Source: Hirsutella rhossiliensis | Taxonomy: Eukaryota; Ascomycota; Sordariomycetes; Hypocreales; Ophiocordycipitaceae | NCBI RefSeq assembly: GCF_020360975.1 | Contig: NW_025408677.1 | Coordinates: 1,488,001 to 1,552,000 of the forward strand | DNA length: 64,000 bases | Direction of reading: 5' to 3' | Shown: piece after piece, positions 21,935 to 35,790 of the stretch | Position numbering within the stretch: the stretch's first letter is position 1 | How the letters are laid out: each line of letters opens with the position of its first letter | Notes under the pieces: generated by a model | Database searches by the model: none | What the model was told of the DNA's origin: nothing | What the model saw: only the letters and a program-made list of their open reading frames with translations | Position numbers and translations under genes: made by a program

Positions 21935-24900
21935 TTAGCCACACTGCTTGGCGTCTACTGGATGGCAAGTGTCGGATACGGCGGACGTCTCGTCTAGGCT
22001 ATTGCCGACGCAGAGAATGGCAGTGTCGTCCGCATAGCCGAAACGCCTTTTTGAGCTGCCCTGGCGGTAGATTGGTTCCGTATATAGTAGGAAGAGGATC
22101 GGAGAGACTGGCGATCCCTGTGGCAGACCGCACTGGAGTGGCGATGAATCCGTTACGATATCCTGGTAGCGGATGCGTGCCGACCTATCTTGCATAAACG
22201 AGCCGACCCAGCGCGTGAGGTTTAGTGGCCAGCCTTGCTCCCGTAAGCGAAGGATCAATCTATTGCGTAGGACTGTGTCAAAGGCGCCTTATATATCCAA
22301 GGTCACCAATGTCGCGACTTGCTTGCGAGCGAACGCCTCCTCGATGTCGTGAACCAAGGCAGCCATAAGATCTATAGCCGACCTCTTCGGAAGCGCGCCG
22401 ACTTATTGAGGGTGCAACACGCCGAAATAGACCGAGGCCCACGCTAGGCGCCGTGCGATAAGCCGTTCGAGACCCTTGCCGAGATAGGACAAAAGGGAGA
22501 TAGGGCGCCAGGCGCGGGGTATAGAGAGATCCCTGCGCCCCGGCTTGGCAATTATGACCACTTCTGCTTCTCGGAAGGGCTTCGGATGGTGGCTAATGCT
22601 GAGGCAGCCTTTATATAGCTAGTGGACGAGGCTTCCGATTGCATGCTAGACGGCGCGTAGCATTCGCACCGTAATATTATTAGAGCCTAGAGATATGTTC
22701 CCGGTGCGTAAGATGGCATCGCGGGTCTCCTTAATAGAGACCTAATCGGCGAACGGTATCGTCGTCCCTGCTTTTACGGGAACCCACGGGTCTAGGATGT
22801 CGTCGTTCGCTATGCGCCGTTCTAGAGTAGCCTGTCGTAAGGCGGTGGCCTTTTCTAGCTACGTCTTATACACTCGTCTATCTACTTATAGGGGAGGCGC
22901 TTAAAACGAGCCTAGAGATTTCAGCCAGCGGACCGCCCTAAACACGGAGGCGCTGTCGGTGAAGTTATCGATTAAGTCGCGCTAGTAAAGGCGTTTTGCC
23001 CGGCGCACCACCTTATAAAACTCCCTCTTAGCTAGCTATACTTCTCGGTCGAAGCTAAGAGGGTAAACTCTCCTCTATGCGCGGTAACTAGCCGCCGCCT
23101 TTGCGTATTCTTCGGTCTACTATAGCGCGCTATGCGTAGTCTTACGAGCAGGTCGACTAGCAGCTCTAGCTATATACCTAAGAAGGTTTATAAGCGCCGA
23201 CGTAAGGTCGTTAAGCTCTAACGGAGATGCGGTGGTAACTAGGATAGCGGCGGCGCCGACCTCTACTAACTTAACGAACCGCTTTAATTCCTTATCGGAG
23301 CTAAGATAGATCTTCCCTATCGGAAGAGATGCCGGAATATACTTTAGTAGTATAATGCTAAGGGTAAAATAGTCGGAACTCGTTGCTAAATAGTCCTCGA
23401 TAATAGCGTCGGCTAGGGGTATATTTAAGAAAGCGAGATCGACCGTATTACCGTGCGCGTTAGTCGGGACATCGATAGGATTTAGTAAGCTAAGTCGATT
23501 ATCTAATGCCTAAAACGCTATATCTTCGCCGTGGTCCTCTCGACGACCGGCCTACTAGCTAGGATACTTAGCATTAAAATCACCCGCAATAAGACACTTA
23601 TCCGGCGCGGTCTACCGAAGTAGCGTTTCTAGGGCCTCGTCGTAGTTCGGCTACCGATAGAAATTAACTATAGTAATACCGCTTATAGTAAGCCAAAGAA
23701 TATTATAGGTCGCCGTAGGTCTCCTTTAATTAATAACGAGGCCTACGGAGCGCCGGACGTATATTATAACTCTCGGACGAGTGTCGCGGCTATCTTAGTC
23801 GGTAACGGGTAAGAATATATCGTAGGCCGGATACGTCTTAGTAAGGCATCGGCCGTCTTTAAGTCCTATCTATAGTTCCTATAGTAGGATAATATCGTAT
23901 CGCTCCGAATTAGCTAGCGCGAGCGTAGTATTATACGCCGGAGGGATCTTGCCTACGTTAGCTTAGAAGACTCGTAAGGCCCTCCTATCGCTTCGATTAT
24001 TAGGATAACGGTGATATATTAGGGTAGCGTTATAGGGCTAGTGCATCGTTTCTTCGATAGGACGATAGGGGTAAACTAGTTATTATTGCTAGCGTGCGGC
24101 GGCGTCGTAGCTACGATAATATAAGGGGGTAAGGAAGCGGCTCGCTCTAGAGTAGCGCTTCTACTAGAGCTTCTATCCTCTCTAGCTACCTACGACTCTA
24201 AAGAACGTAACTAACTCGAATTAAGGCTTTAATAAGACTACTCGGGCACGTTATAGTTTAGTATCTATCTTTTCTACTACGCGAAGAGCTAAGCTCCCGC
24301 CTACCTTACTAGACCCTTCTCCTCTTTCGTTAGGCGCCGTATAATGCCATAAACGCGCTTAGGGCGGGCAGGGCATTTAGGGTTATTAGCGCAATATAGC
24401 CTAAGGTAGTTTGCGCACTGCTCGAGGGCTGCGCACTCTTAGCTACGATGGTTAGTCTTGCCGTAACGTTTATAGCGTGCCGTCCGGTCGCAGCTATAGC
24501 GAGCGTAGAAATCCTAGCATTTATCGTATTAGCTAGGAATGCTAGGTTTATCGATATAACGGGCGAGACGGCTAGCGCCGAAAAGTCTCTAGGGTCTTTA
24601 TATAGGTTCTAGGAAGGACACAATCAGGGTCTAGGTAGGCATATTACCCGAGCCGTGTCGCGATAGACGTATGCTAATAGGCTTTAGTCCGGTTTAGCAG
24701 GCAATCTCTTCTTTAACCGCCTCCTTATAGTTAATCACGATACCTCGTAGGTCTATAAGCCTACGAGGACAATCGGCTACTACGTACGAATGCTATTTCT
24801 AGCTTATCTCTACGGCCGCGGCTTCTAGGTCTATAGCCTACTCCGCCTGCCGTTGCATAAGTAAGTCACGCGTAGCTATATCCAATGCCTAGATAGCCTA

Positions 24901-25800
24901 GCCCGTGTTTACTGGGAAGGCTGCCGGAATACGGCGCAGGTTAATACCGACTCTAGCGGCGATATAGGTCCGGATTACGTATCTTTCGTGGTTTCGGGCC
25001 GGAGCGTTAGCGTTAAGTCGGACGAAGACATAGAGGTCTTCCTTCGGTAGGGCTACGGGCGGTCGTCCTAGTAAACGAGTAGTGGTCTATGGTTTTCGCT
25101 GTGGTAGGGCGGGGACTATAAAGGCTAGCTATCCTTACTTCGGCTTGCCGGATGCGAGAACGCTGCTATACGTAGGCTTCGGTAGTTCCTCGAGTTCGGC
25201 AAGCGATTAAGTCTAGAATTTAAGAAATTTAGTAGCGACTTACTTAGCGATGCTATTTTCGGTGCTAAACGTAAACTACTTTACTGCTTATTCGAATAAT
25301 TCGCTAAAGACCCGTAAGACTGCTAGCTTAGCGTTATAGGCTGCCGTTTTATAGCGAGCAATCTTTGTAGCCGCTTCGAGGATTAAGACTAGCGCGTGCT
25401 TAGTAGACTAGGCCGAGTCGAGGAGATTCGGGGCTTCTTCTAGCTACGCTCCTTCCGTAACGGCAGCTTTAGGCGTTTCGGTAGAAGAGATTAACTAGGC
25501 CAGCTGCTAGGCCGCGGGAAACGCGTCGTGTCGGCGAGCTTCCGTCGGGTAGCGAGGTCGGAGATACGATATATAAGCCGCTAAATTTAGCGGCGATCGT
25601 ATGCCTTATCTCAAGGTATTAGAGTCGATATACGAACCTAAGGCTAGTGCTATAGCCGCTGCCGGCGCTTACGCGCGGCTTAATTAGAGTTTTATTAAGA
25701 GCACTTATTAAGCGAAAGTAAATAAGAATAGGCTACTTTCTTAACACTTACGTGCTAAGAAAGTAAAAATACAAGGAAGGATAAAGATATCGTACGTTCC
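21935..25800 (-). mobile_element. Tad1-like LINE 1, lacking its 3' end
   Basis: On the minus strand: ORF1 with CCHC knuckles near 24370-24540 (CDRTARYKRYGKTNHRS, CANNPKCPARPKR), an AP-endonuclease region near 23400-24000, then reverse transcriptase. The last 324 bp of RT (21935-22258) are open and keep CA/TG: GLPQGSPVSPILFLLYTEPIY and FGYADDTAIL (Asp pair at 22025-22036, codons GAC GAC). No RNase H or 3' tail follows; sequence switches to the hAT flank. LINEs usually lose 5' rather than 3' ends, so a later deletion or insertion is implied. The start near 25800 abuts the tail of LINE 2. Confidence 0.82.
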
Positions 25801-28800
25801 CCTAAGCTATATTATTATTATTATTGTATTTTACGTCCAGCGACCTTTAGGTCGCTTAGGTCCCCGAGACGGGGCATAGGACGTGCTAAGCTGCTAGAAG
25901 TCTATAATCTACTTATCGATATAGCAAATATAGGGTGACCTATAAAAACGCGTAAACGAAATAAGCGCTAACCCGCGGTAGCTGTCCTTCTATAGAACGT
26001 ATACAATCTACTATCTAGTATTTTATCGGCTTAAAGGCGCTCCTTTACTTAGCCTATTGCCCGTTAGCGGGACGACTAGGCGCGATAACATTATCTTTTA
26101 TATTACCTTAACGAGGCAAACTTCGAACGAGATAAGGAGCTGCAATATAGCTCGATTAACCCGGGCGGGATAAAGGGTGTCGCAACACCCTCCGCCTAGC
26201 CGAGTCGAGGAGAGAATACGCATATAAAGGAAAACGGGGAAGGAGGGGAAGAGGCGCAGCCGCCTAATAGCGAAGGTAGATCGTCCCGAAGAACGAGCTT
26301 GCCTTCGCTACCTTAACGAACCGGTCGAAATTTCTTCCTATTGCTCGGTTAACCGCGGTCGGTGAGGGCGCTAGCCTTATCCGAACTTACCGCGGGATCT
26401 TCCTATAGTAAAAGAGATATTTTAGCTCTTTTCGTCGCCTACACGAGCACGTTAGTCGTGCCTCGTTATAGTTAAACCTTTTATAGTAGTTAGCGAAGTC
26501 CCTATAGTAGGTTCTTACTACGAGCAGGTAGTAGAGGAGAGGTCGTAGGATAGTAAGTTCTAGCGGGCAGCTAGTCGTGGCGTTAAGGTCGAGGACCTTA
26601 TATTGCTAGGGTATAGACACTTCCTACTAGGCTTTAAACGCGTCTTTTAGTCGCCGCCGAGCGACCTTACGTAGATATGCTAGCGTCGGGAGAGCATCTA
26701 CCGGTTCGGGTTAAGAGGTTCCCGCCTTAGCTAAGGCGTCGGCCTGCTCGTTACCTAGGATGTTAGTATAGCCGGGAATCTAACGGATCTCGGTAGCACT
26801 ATATTCTACGGCTAAGGCCTAGAATTCTAGGAGCTCTTTCTAGGACGAGTCTAACGGTATGCCTCGTAGGCACGACGCGACTATAAGGTTATCGTGGCAT
26901 ACGGCGATTCGTTCTAGCCCTAGGAGGCCGAGAGTAGCACGGAGCCCTTTAAGGGCGCCCTTAGCCTTAGCGTCGAAGACTTTAGCGGGACCTAGGCGCC
27001 CGTTTCTATCGAGGACGGTAAGTCTATCTAAATATATTATATAGCCGTACCCTACGGCTCCCTTTATAGAGAGGGATCCGTCTAAGTAGACGATTGCTAT
27101 TCGTAGAGCAACTAACCGGAGCTAGTCGCGGAAGTTAGCCGCTAATTCCTCCTTCGGTATAGTTTATAGGGGCTAGCCGCTAGCGAATCTACGTAGAAGG
27201 AGCTCTAGCCTAGCGCATCTAAGTAGTAGCTCGTTAGTGCGACGTAGTCTAGTCCGGAAAGGCTTTCGTAGAAGCTAATACTTTAGCTTAATAGCCCTAT
27301 TAATAGCGGGGCCCCGTATCGGCTTCGTTCGCGTTATAAGTAGATATGCTTTATCGAGGGACCTAAGGCGGGCCGCGAAGCGTATTCGGTACGACTTAAG
27401 TAGTTACGAAACTAGCGGTATACTAGCTTCCTAGTGCCTAGCGCTTAGCGGCGTAGTCTTCTAGATTAGAAGGATAGCCTACACAGCCGTATAGAGCGAC
27501 TTATCTATTCGCCGGATAAGGTGTCTTATTCCTAAAGGCCCTTCCCTTACTAGTTAGGTCTATCGCGGGCTGGTTATTCCCGGGTACTATGCCTCGGCTC
27601 TAAAGAGGAGTTAAGGCTCGATATAGGCGCGGACGGCTCGCCGGACCGCACTCGGTAGGGGTCCCCGGTTAGTATTCGTTATTCCCTAGAGGTAGTAGGC
27701 TACTCTTTGCGCTTTAGCTGTCTACTTCTCGATATAGGTCTTAAAGGGCAGGGTGCTATCGAGCTAGATACCTAGCTAGCGCATAGCGCATTCCGGCCGC
27801 TTTTCTATCTCGCTATAGAAGACTAGCGGTATAGTTATTAGCTTCGTTCGGGAGAAGTATATTACTTCGGTCTTCTTAGGGTTAAAGGTTATTGTATTTT
27901 CGGTACCCTATTCTATAAGTTCGTAGACGTATCTTAACGCTTTGCGGGCAGTCTCCTTTAGATTATTGCCGACGTAAAGGATAGCGGTATCGTCTATATA
28001 GCTAAAGCGTCCTTTCGGGCTACTTAAGCGGTAGACTAGCTCCGTATATAGTAAGAATAGAATAGGAGAGGCTAGTAAACCTTATAGTAGTCCGTACTAT
28101 AGGGGTAACGATAGAGTCGTAATGTCTTAATAGCGGATATATACCGTTTAGTTATATATAAAGGAGCCGGCTTAGCGAGCGACGTTCGAGGGCTACCCTT
28201 ACTATCGAAGGCGGAGAATAAGTCTATTATAAAGGACGGTATCGAAGGCACCTTCGATATCTATCGTTATAAGTATAGCTATCTACTTACGTGCGAAAGC
28301 TTCCTTAATATCGTAGACTAATGCCGCGACGAGGTTAACGGCGGACCTTTTAGGTAGTGCGCTAGCTTATTACGAGTGCAAAATACTATAGTAGACTAAT
28401 GCCTATACTAAGCGGCGTGCAATTAGCCGTTCGAGCCCCTTACTAAGGTAAGAGAGGAGTAAGATCGGCCGCTAAGCGCGGGCCTCTAATAGGTTCCGTC
28501 GCCCTAGCTTTATAATTATAACTACTTCCGCTTCCCTAAAAGGCTTAGGGTAGTAGCCGATATTAAGATAGCCCTAGTATAGCTTATAGATAAGGTTCCT
28601 AATAGCGTACTAAACGGCACGGAGCATCTTAATAGTAATATTATTAGAGCTAGGAGAGGTGTTACCCGTTCGTAAGGTTACGTCCTAGACCTCCTCGAGG
28701 GAGATATCCCGGGAGAATAGAATTATTTTTACTAGATCTACTAGGACCTATAGGTCTATAATATCGTCCTACGAGGTACGGCGTTCGAGCGTTGCCCGTC

Positions 28801-30340
28801 GTAGTACGTTAGCTTTATCTAGCTAGGTCTCGTAAACTATATCGTCTACTTATAAAGGCGGTGGTTAGAAAGTACCGGGCGATCTTAACTAACGGACTAC
28901 CCTAAAGATAGATACGCTATCCGTAAAGCTATTAATAAGGTCGCGCTAATAGCGGCGCTTAACTCGTCGCACGACTCTCCGGAAGGTCTTTTTAGCGAGC
29001 TAAACCTTACGATAGAAACTAAGAGGGAAGAGTCTCCTTGCCGCGCGATACTCCGCCGCCGCTAAGACGTATTCCTCCGTCTACTAGGGTGCGCTACGCG
29101 TACCTTTACGGACCGGCCGGCCTATAGCCTTAGCGGCAAACTAAAGTAGGTTAGTTACTACTAGGGTAAGTAAATCTAGGTCTTAAGGGGAGGCGGTCGA
29201 CGGCTAGATAGCCGCTATACTGTTTTTAACTATCTCGATAAAGCGTTATATTTCCTTATTAAAGGTAAGACGGACCTTTCTAGTAGGTAGAGGCGTTACG
29301 GCGAGTTTAAGGAGGGTAATATTAAGCGTAAAGTAGTCGGAGCTAGTAGCGAGGTAGTCCTCGACTACTACGGCGGCTAAAGCAATATTAAAGAAGGCAA
29401 GGTCTATTATATTACTATAAGGGTTTATTAGGATATTAGCCGGATTAAGTAGATTTAGACTATTAGCCGTCGCCTATATAGCTATAGCCTTACCGCGACC
29501 TTCGATATAGCCGGCTTACTAGCTATAGTATTTAGCGTTAAAATCGCTAGCTACTAGATATTTATTAGGTGCTAGCTATTAAAGTAGTATATCGAGTACC
29601 TCGTCGTACGATAGTTAGCGGTAAATATTAACTAGAGTAATATCGTTAACTATAAGCTAGAGAATATTACGTATTACCGTAGGCCTTCTCTAATCTACTA
29701 TTAGTCCCGGCCTACGGCAGATATAGGTTATAACCTTAGGTCGGGTGCTATTATTCTCCTAGCTATCTACCGGGGAGAAGGTATCGTAGGCGGGGTGCGT
29801 TTTAGTAAGGTATCGGCCCCCCTTTATTTCTATCTATAGCTCCTAGAGTAGAACTATATTATATCGTTTAGAGTCCGCGAGGGTAAGCGCGTAGTCGTAT
29901 ACTAGCGGGATCTTACTTACGTTAGCTTAGAAGACTCGTAGAGTCTTATTACTACCTCTATTCGTACGGGGGTATCTCGTTATAAAGAGACAGAGTCCTA
30001 GACGATACGCCGCTTCTTCGTAGGAGAGGCAGATCTATGCTATTAACCTCCCCCTAGAGGCTTAGGTAGTAGGGCTATAATAATAGGCGGCGGGGTTATA
30101 GTCCTAGTAGGACTTAGGGTCGAGGTAACGCTGCTACGTCGTAGCGCAATATCCTAAGATTAAGCCGGCTGGCCGTCGTTTTAAGCAGCGCTTAAGGTCG
30201 CGGGTTAGGTTACGTCGGTTCCGAGACGGCCCTCTCTATTATTAGGTATCGCCGCGATGTTCGGAAATTTTAGTACTAGGTAGCCTAGCCTAAACTATGC
30301 CTAGGGGTTAATGCTTATTAAGGAGTACCTCTATATATAC
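25801..30340 (-). mobile_element. Tad1-like LINE 2, RIP-degraded, probably 5'-truncated
   Basis: Minus-strand order: endonuclease region (about 29300-30100), RT near 27900-28900 (ASPILFLLYTELVYRL, FSYIDDTAIL), RNase H near 26600-27050 (LERIAVCHDNLIVASC, IPGYTNILGNEQADALAKAG). The 3' tail of about five ATT/TAA triplets is at 25810-25826. Codons of the RT Asp pair are GAC GAT at 27989-28000 and are unchanged. No convincing ORF1 is seen upstream of the endonuclease, which fits 5' truncation. An imperfect palindrome AGCGACCTTTAGGTCGCT lies in the 3' UTR near 25843-25860. Confidence 0.8.
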
Positions 30341-30479
30341 CTAGGAATATTATAAATCTATATACTATATATAATATATTAACTAGTTATAGGCTCGACG
30401 CGTTAATACGTCCGATACGATTCGCTCGCGTCTTATTATTTTAGTACTAGCGTTAGCCTAGCCTCCCTTTACTACTTAC

Positions 30480-32905
30480 TTCTCTAGACCCTTACTTCTT
30501 CCGCTTAATACGTTTAAAAAGTTTAGATTTCGAGGCTATAGATTTCGTACTACCTCCCCCTTTCTTACTAGCTCCCTTAACGCTAGCTCTATTTATACCT
30601 AAGCCGTCTATACTAGCCGAGGCCCGCGCTGCTCGACGAGACGAAGATCGATTATTCCGATATTTCTATAGTTATATATAGGCCTAGCGAAGCTAAAGTA
30701 TAAAATTATAGGTATAGGAATATAGCTTTAATATCGAGAAGGGCTTAGATCGGCGATAGGTTTATAAAGTTTATATCGAACGGAATAGGCCGAAGCCTAG
30801 CACTATAATTTCGATTAATACCTAAAACGCTAAGCGGTATCTCTAGGACTATTATAAGATCTAAGATCCCTCTAGAAAACGTTCTATACTAGCGCCTCGA
30901 AAGAAACCGTCTATATAATATTAGATAATAACGGATACCTTTAACCTCGATCTAAATACGCCCTAAGAGTAAGCTATTATAAATCACCTTATTAAGAGCT
31001 TTAATAGGAATATCTTCTAACGTTTAGTAGTCGAATAGATCGTCGAGAGTAACCTATCGTTCCGAGAACCTAAAAATATAAGGCTACGGGCTATTTTTAA
31101 GTACCTTAACCTATTTATTATAAGCGCGGATGCCTATATTAGCTATAATACGGTTCGTAAGCGCGCCGTTACCGAATTTAAGAAGTATAAGGGGAAGGTT
31201 ATCGAGGTATTAAGGCGTTTACCTAGGTTAATATATATCTCGTTCGATAGTTAGGGATCGCGGAATAAGCACGCTCTATATAGCGTTATATACTTCTTTC
31301 GAAATAAGGATAGTAAGTCCTATAAGCTTATTCTAGGAGTGCTTAAGCTAATAGTTCGATACTTAGGGGCTAATATTAAATACGAGATTATCGAAATACT
31401 TAAGTCGTATAAGATCCTAGATAAGAAAATAGGGTACTTTACGCTTAATAATACACCGAATAATAATACTATAATAGATACTATTAGGGAGAGATTTAGG
31501 TTCTCTAATAAGGAATAATAAGGCCGTTACTTTAGCTACGTAATTAACCTTATAATTAAAGCTATTCTCTTTAAAAAGGATATCGATATATTTAAGTCCT
31601 AGCTACGATATAGAGACGTCTTAGCTACGACCGAGTATAAGCTTTAGCGGAAGAGAGGCTTAGTTAGTAAGCTCTATAACCTTATAGTTACGATCTACCG
31701 ATTTAATATACTTACTATACTTCTCTATAGTATCTAGCGGCTAGAGTTTAATATATCCGGAGATCTAAGCGTAAGAATTTAGAAGCCCTTTAAGGTAGTT
31801 ATCGATAACGAAACGCGCTAGCTATTATAGCTATATATAATCTAGCGGGCCTTAAGGCTTCGACCTTACCTCGAGACGCTAGTCCTAAAGTATAAGTAAG
31901 AATAGGAAAAGGATAATACGTCGAAGCGGTCGAAGAGGCTTAAGGTAAGCATAGTTATACCTACTATATATTAAGACGAGAATAAACTAAATAATAAAGA
32001 CTAGTCCGTTCTAAAGGCGTTTAGGGATATCTTATAGAGCTTTAAGGATATAGTTAAAGCGCTTAAAAGCGATAGGATTCGATGGAAGTATAAGTAGGGA
32101 TATTTTAAGTCCTATAGCAACGTATAAAACGTAATTATAGGATATAAATTCTTACTAGCGGAATTAAAGAAGGCTAAAGCTAAGATCGATAAGTATCTTA
32201 ACCCTAAGCATTTTAGAGCTAATATTAATCTTAGCTAAAAGAAGCTTAACGAATACTATAATAAGCTAGATAAGACTCTAATATATTATACGGCACTAGT
32301 ACTATACCCTACTTATTAATAGGGTTATTTTAAGACGGTATAGTCTAAACGGCCGACATAGGTTTCTAAGGCGAAAGACATAGTATAGTCCGTTTAGGAC
32401 GGAGAATATAAGATATTAAATATCTCTATAGAGGATTATAACGAACTAGCCGTAAAGCGTTAACGGACGTAGTACTATTTTCTATTTAAACGATATAAGG
32501 ACGAAGCTCGGATACGTCCTTATAAAGAAAACAATACTAATAAAGCGGAGGACGAGTATACTAGGTAGTAGAAGGACTTATTGCCTACGGATAGCGATAT
32601 TCGTAATCCGCGTAAGTATTAGTATACGTAGCGGTTTAAGTACCCTAGGCTTTCGCGAATAGCTATAGACTTTATAACGGTTTAGGCGATAAGCGTAGAG
32701 TGCGAAAGGCTATTCTTAGCGGTAGGTCGTATAGTAATACCTCTTTAGAGTCGGCTAGAGGTAAGTACGATTACTATTTACTAGGTACTATAGTTATAGT
32801 TATAAGCGGGTATTATAAAGGAAGTTAATCTAATACTATTAAATAAGGCGGATAAAGTAGTAGCTAGGGAGCCGGTCGAGGAGAAGGTAGTCGGACGATA
32901 GCTTT
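30480..32905 (+). pseudogene. hAT-superfamily transposase relic 2
   Basis: Plus-strand frames read SFNRNIFQRLVVE, EVLRRLPRLIYISFDS, GSRNKHALYSVIYFF, LDKKIGYFTLNNTPNNN (usual DNAxNN position), then a C-terminal part near 32610-32760 with YPRLSRIAIDFITVQAISVECERLFLAVGR, the hAT dimerisation signature. RIP is near complete: almost no CA/TG, many TAG/TAA, and Asp->Asn changes such as TLNNTPNN. It belongs to a different hAT subfamily from relic 1 (different spacing and motifs). No start codon survives. Confidence 0.8.
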
Positions 32906-33014
32906 AGGGTTTACTAATATAGATATAGGAGGAAGAGGTAGGGTAGGAGTAGAGTTATATTAGGTCGTTTAACTCTAAGGTAGCGATTATAGTACTAAGA
33001 TAGGGCATAGGGAG

Positions 33015-33155
33015 CTAGTTAACTATTAACGTAACGTTAACTAACTTAATATAAGGCTAAGGTTAATTAACTTAACGGAGGAAAAGCTTATTAATCGGTT
33101 AACTTACTTAACTAAGGGCTAAGGTTAAGTTAGTTACGTTAATCGCTACCCTATA
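33015..33155. repeat. Palindromic GTTAACG-rich end of hAT-2
   Basis: Clustered motifs ATTAACGTAAC, AACGTAACGTT, GGTTAATTAACTTAACG and AAGTTAGTTACGTTAATC form overlapping inverted repeats just downstream of the second hAT relic. They look like subterminal transposase-binding repeats. The matching left end was not identified. Confidence 0.45.
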
Positions 33156-35790
33156 TATAAGGCTTATATAAAGGGGTGCTTTAGTAAGTTAGAGCTATAT
33201 CGGTATAGGCTATCGATCTATTTACTATACTAGAAAGGCAACTAAAGTATATTTATAACTAGGCCTTTTACGGCTAGGATTAGAAGGCTTAAGTTAGGGG
33301 GAGCGGACCCTTAGTAGATCCTAACGTTCCTTTAAGAATTAAACCGATGTCTTAGACTAGCCGTTATACCCCTATAGGAGTTCTTTAACTTAGTAGTTAC
33401 TAGTAAAATTAGTAATTATATCGCCTCGTTTATCTAGTTCCTCTCTATACTAATTAAATAGCTAACGAGCGTAGGAATCTTTTTTGCCCTCGCGTTATTT
33501 ATAGAAGAGTAGACGCTTCCTAATTATAAATACTATATATTAAGACTAAGAAGTCTAAAAGGAACTAGTTATAGTATAAGCTTTAAAGGAAAGCTTACCT
33601 AGGATATAGCCGATATCTTACGGTTTAATAAAGGCAATATACTACTAGATATATATAAGGTATAATACTCTAACTATTAAAACGACTAGAAAGATAAGTA
33701 GGTAGTTTCCGCTTTTATTATAAAACGTTATTTAATCTTCTCGACCTATAGCTTACTTTTAAGATAATATAATATCGTGGTTTAGTATAATAAAGAGGTG
33801 TTCCCGCTATAGTCTATTAGTAGTATAGCTAGTATACTAGTAAGTTCTTTATTCTATATCGAGCTTACCTATATACCCTAATTTTATATATCGCTAGAAT
33901 TATATACTTTAAATATCTTATATCGTATCCTACTAAGAGAAGCACTCTTAACCCTTCTCGATAAGCTAAGATAGGTTAATATATTTCTAATATACTAAGG
34001 AAGTAAGATAGGCTCGTCTTAAACTTCTCTTTATCTAGATAAGGTTATAAAAAAGTACTAAGCTTCTTAGCGCTTTTTAAGAGCTATTATAATATAGGTT
34101 TCGTTACTAGAAACGCGGATTACGGTTTAGCTTAGTAGCCTAACTAGTCCTCTATAGAGTATAAGTAACTGCCCTTACTAACTTAGAGATCTTATAGAGG
34201 ACTAAGGCCCTAACTTCTTTAACGGAACGAGATATATAGAATCGAGTATAGGATCTAAAGAGAAGCGCTAAATATAGAGTTCTTATATAGAAACCGAAGT
34301 AAATAAACCTAAATAAAGGAGTAAACTAATACTATAATATACTTATATTCCCCTATTAACTCTATATTATTATAATAACTCTATTTATAAGTACTTATAT
34401 AGTAATAATAGGACTGCTTATCTTATCTTTATAGATATAGGTACTAGCTAGAGTATATTAGTAGCACTAAAGTCTAAGCTAGCCGCGGTAATACTAGTTT
34501 TATCGTTTTAAAACTCCGATAATATTTTAGGTAATATACTTACTAGGGATATATATTACGTTAAGGCGCTATCTAATACTAGATTTATACTATCGACCTC
34601 TAAATTATACTATAAGTTAAGCGATAGAAGAAATATAGAAAGGGTTATTAGAAATTCTAGTAAGTCTTCTAGAAATAATAGTTTAAGGGCTAAGCTAGGA
34701 ATATTTAATTTTAAGCTTAGCTATTCGGAGGTTAAGCTTAATATTAATAATACCGGGCTTTAACCTATAGTCGAGGCTAGTAATAAACGACGAGAGTTTA
34801 AAAGTTAGTGCCTACTGCTTTTAAACCGATCTAGTCTTATAATTACTTCTTCTTTTATTATCTAAGAGAGCTCGCATATTAGGCTAGGTTAAGACTAGAA
34901 TCCTCCTATAAAGCTATCTAATCGCTGCGTAAGGATAACTACGTCGACGTTATATATTTCCGATAGAGCGTTCCCTTTCTTATAGAGGCCCTATTAGTAG
35001 TTAGCCGTGCTAGTCTTAATATCTTTATTCTTTCTAGATCGCTACCTAGGCATCGTTAAGTAAAAATTTAAGAGAATTATTAAACTATATATAAAAGACG
35101 CTATAAAGGAAGGTTAATAACTAAGCTAATAATACTTAATTTAAGCGAAGAGTATAAGGCTTCTAAGCGCTAGGCCTAGGTAGGTATATAAAGTATTACT
35201 TTATCTATTCCTAAAACTTAGGAGTAATCTAAGCGCGCGGATAAATAACCGGTATAGACTAACTATTAGAGTCGGAGGTACTCGCGGAGGCGCCGTTAAG
35301 AATTATAGGGCTTCTAGGACCCGCCCCGATATAGGCCGTTGCGGTATCTAGACGGCGGCGCGAAAACGCTATCTAAAAATAAACGGATTCTATTTTTAAT
35401 ATAGCGAACTATAGCCTAAACGCTTTTAGGGAGAATTAAAGTTAATTATTTTAAAGGGGCCGACTACTAAACTTAATAGTAAACGGCTTTCTTTTAGGAG
35501 TAACTAATCTAGCTTAAAGATTAGCTATATTAATTAAATTTCTCTTCTATAAGTATATAATATTAGTCTTTCTTATTATTATATATATACCTTTATTATA
35601 AGTTTAGATATAAGTATACTATACTTAATCGTATTCTTTAGCGTTTTTAGCGTAGCTTTAATCCTTTAGATAGTAAAGCTCTTTATTCCTAGCCCTATAA
35701 TCTCTTTCGCTTAATACGTTTAATACCCTCTCTTAATTAGCTCTAGATTATTACGCGCTACTCGTCTTTATATAGCGATATATATTATAT
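33156..35790. other. RIP-degraded sequence, not recognised
   Basis: CA/TG are almost absent and stops occur in all frames. A plus-strand stretch at about 33480-34130 reads as protein-like (LRSLKGTSYSISFKGKLT, DIADILRFNKGNILLDIYKV), but I cannot assign it to a family. The part at 34430-35790 gives no clear signal. Confidence 0.4.

Noticed and set aside
26859..27044. Plus-strand 61-codon ORF
   Set aside because: Antisense of the LINE 2 RNase H region, which reads as a known domain.
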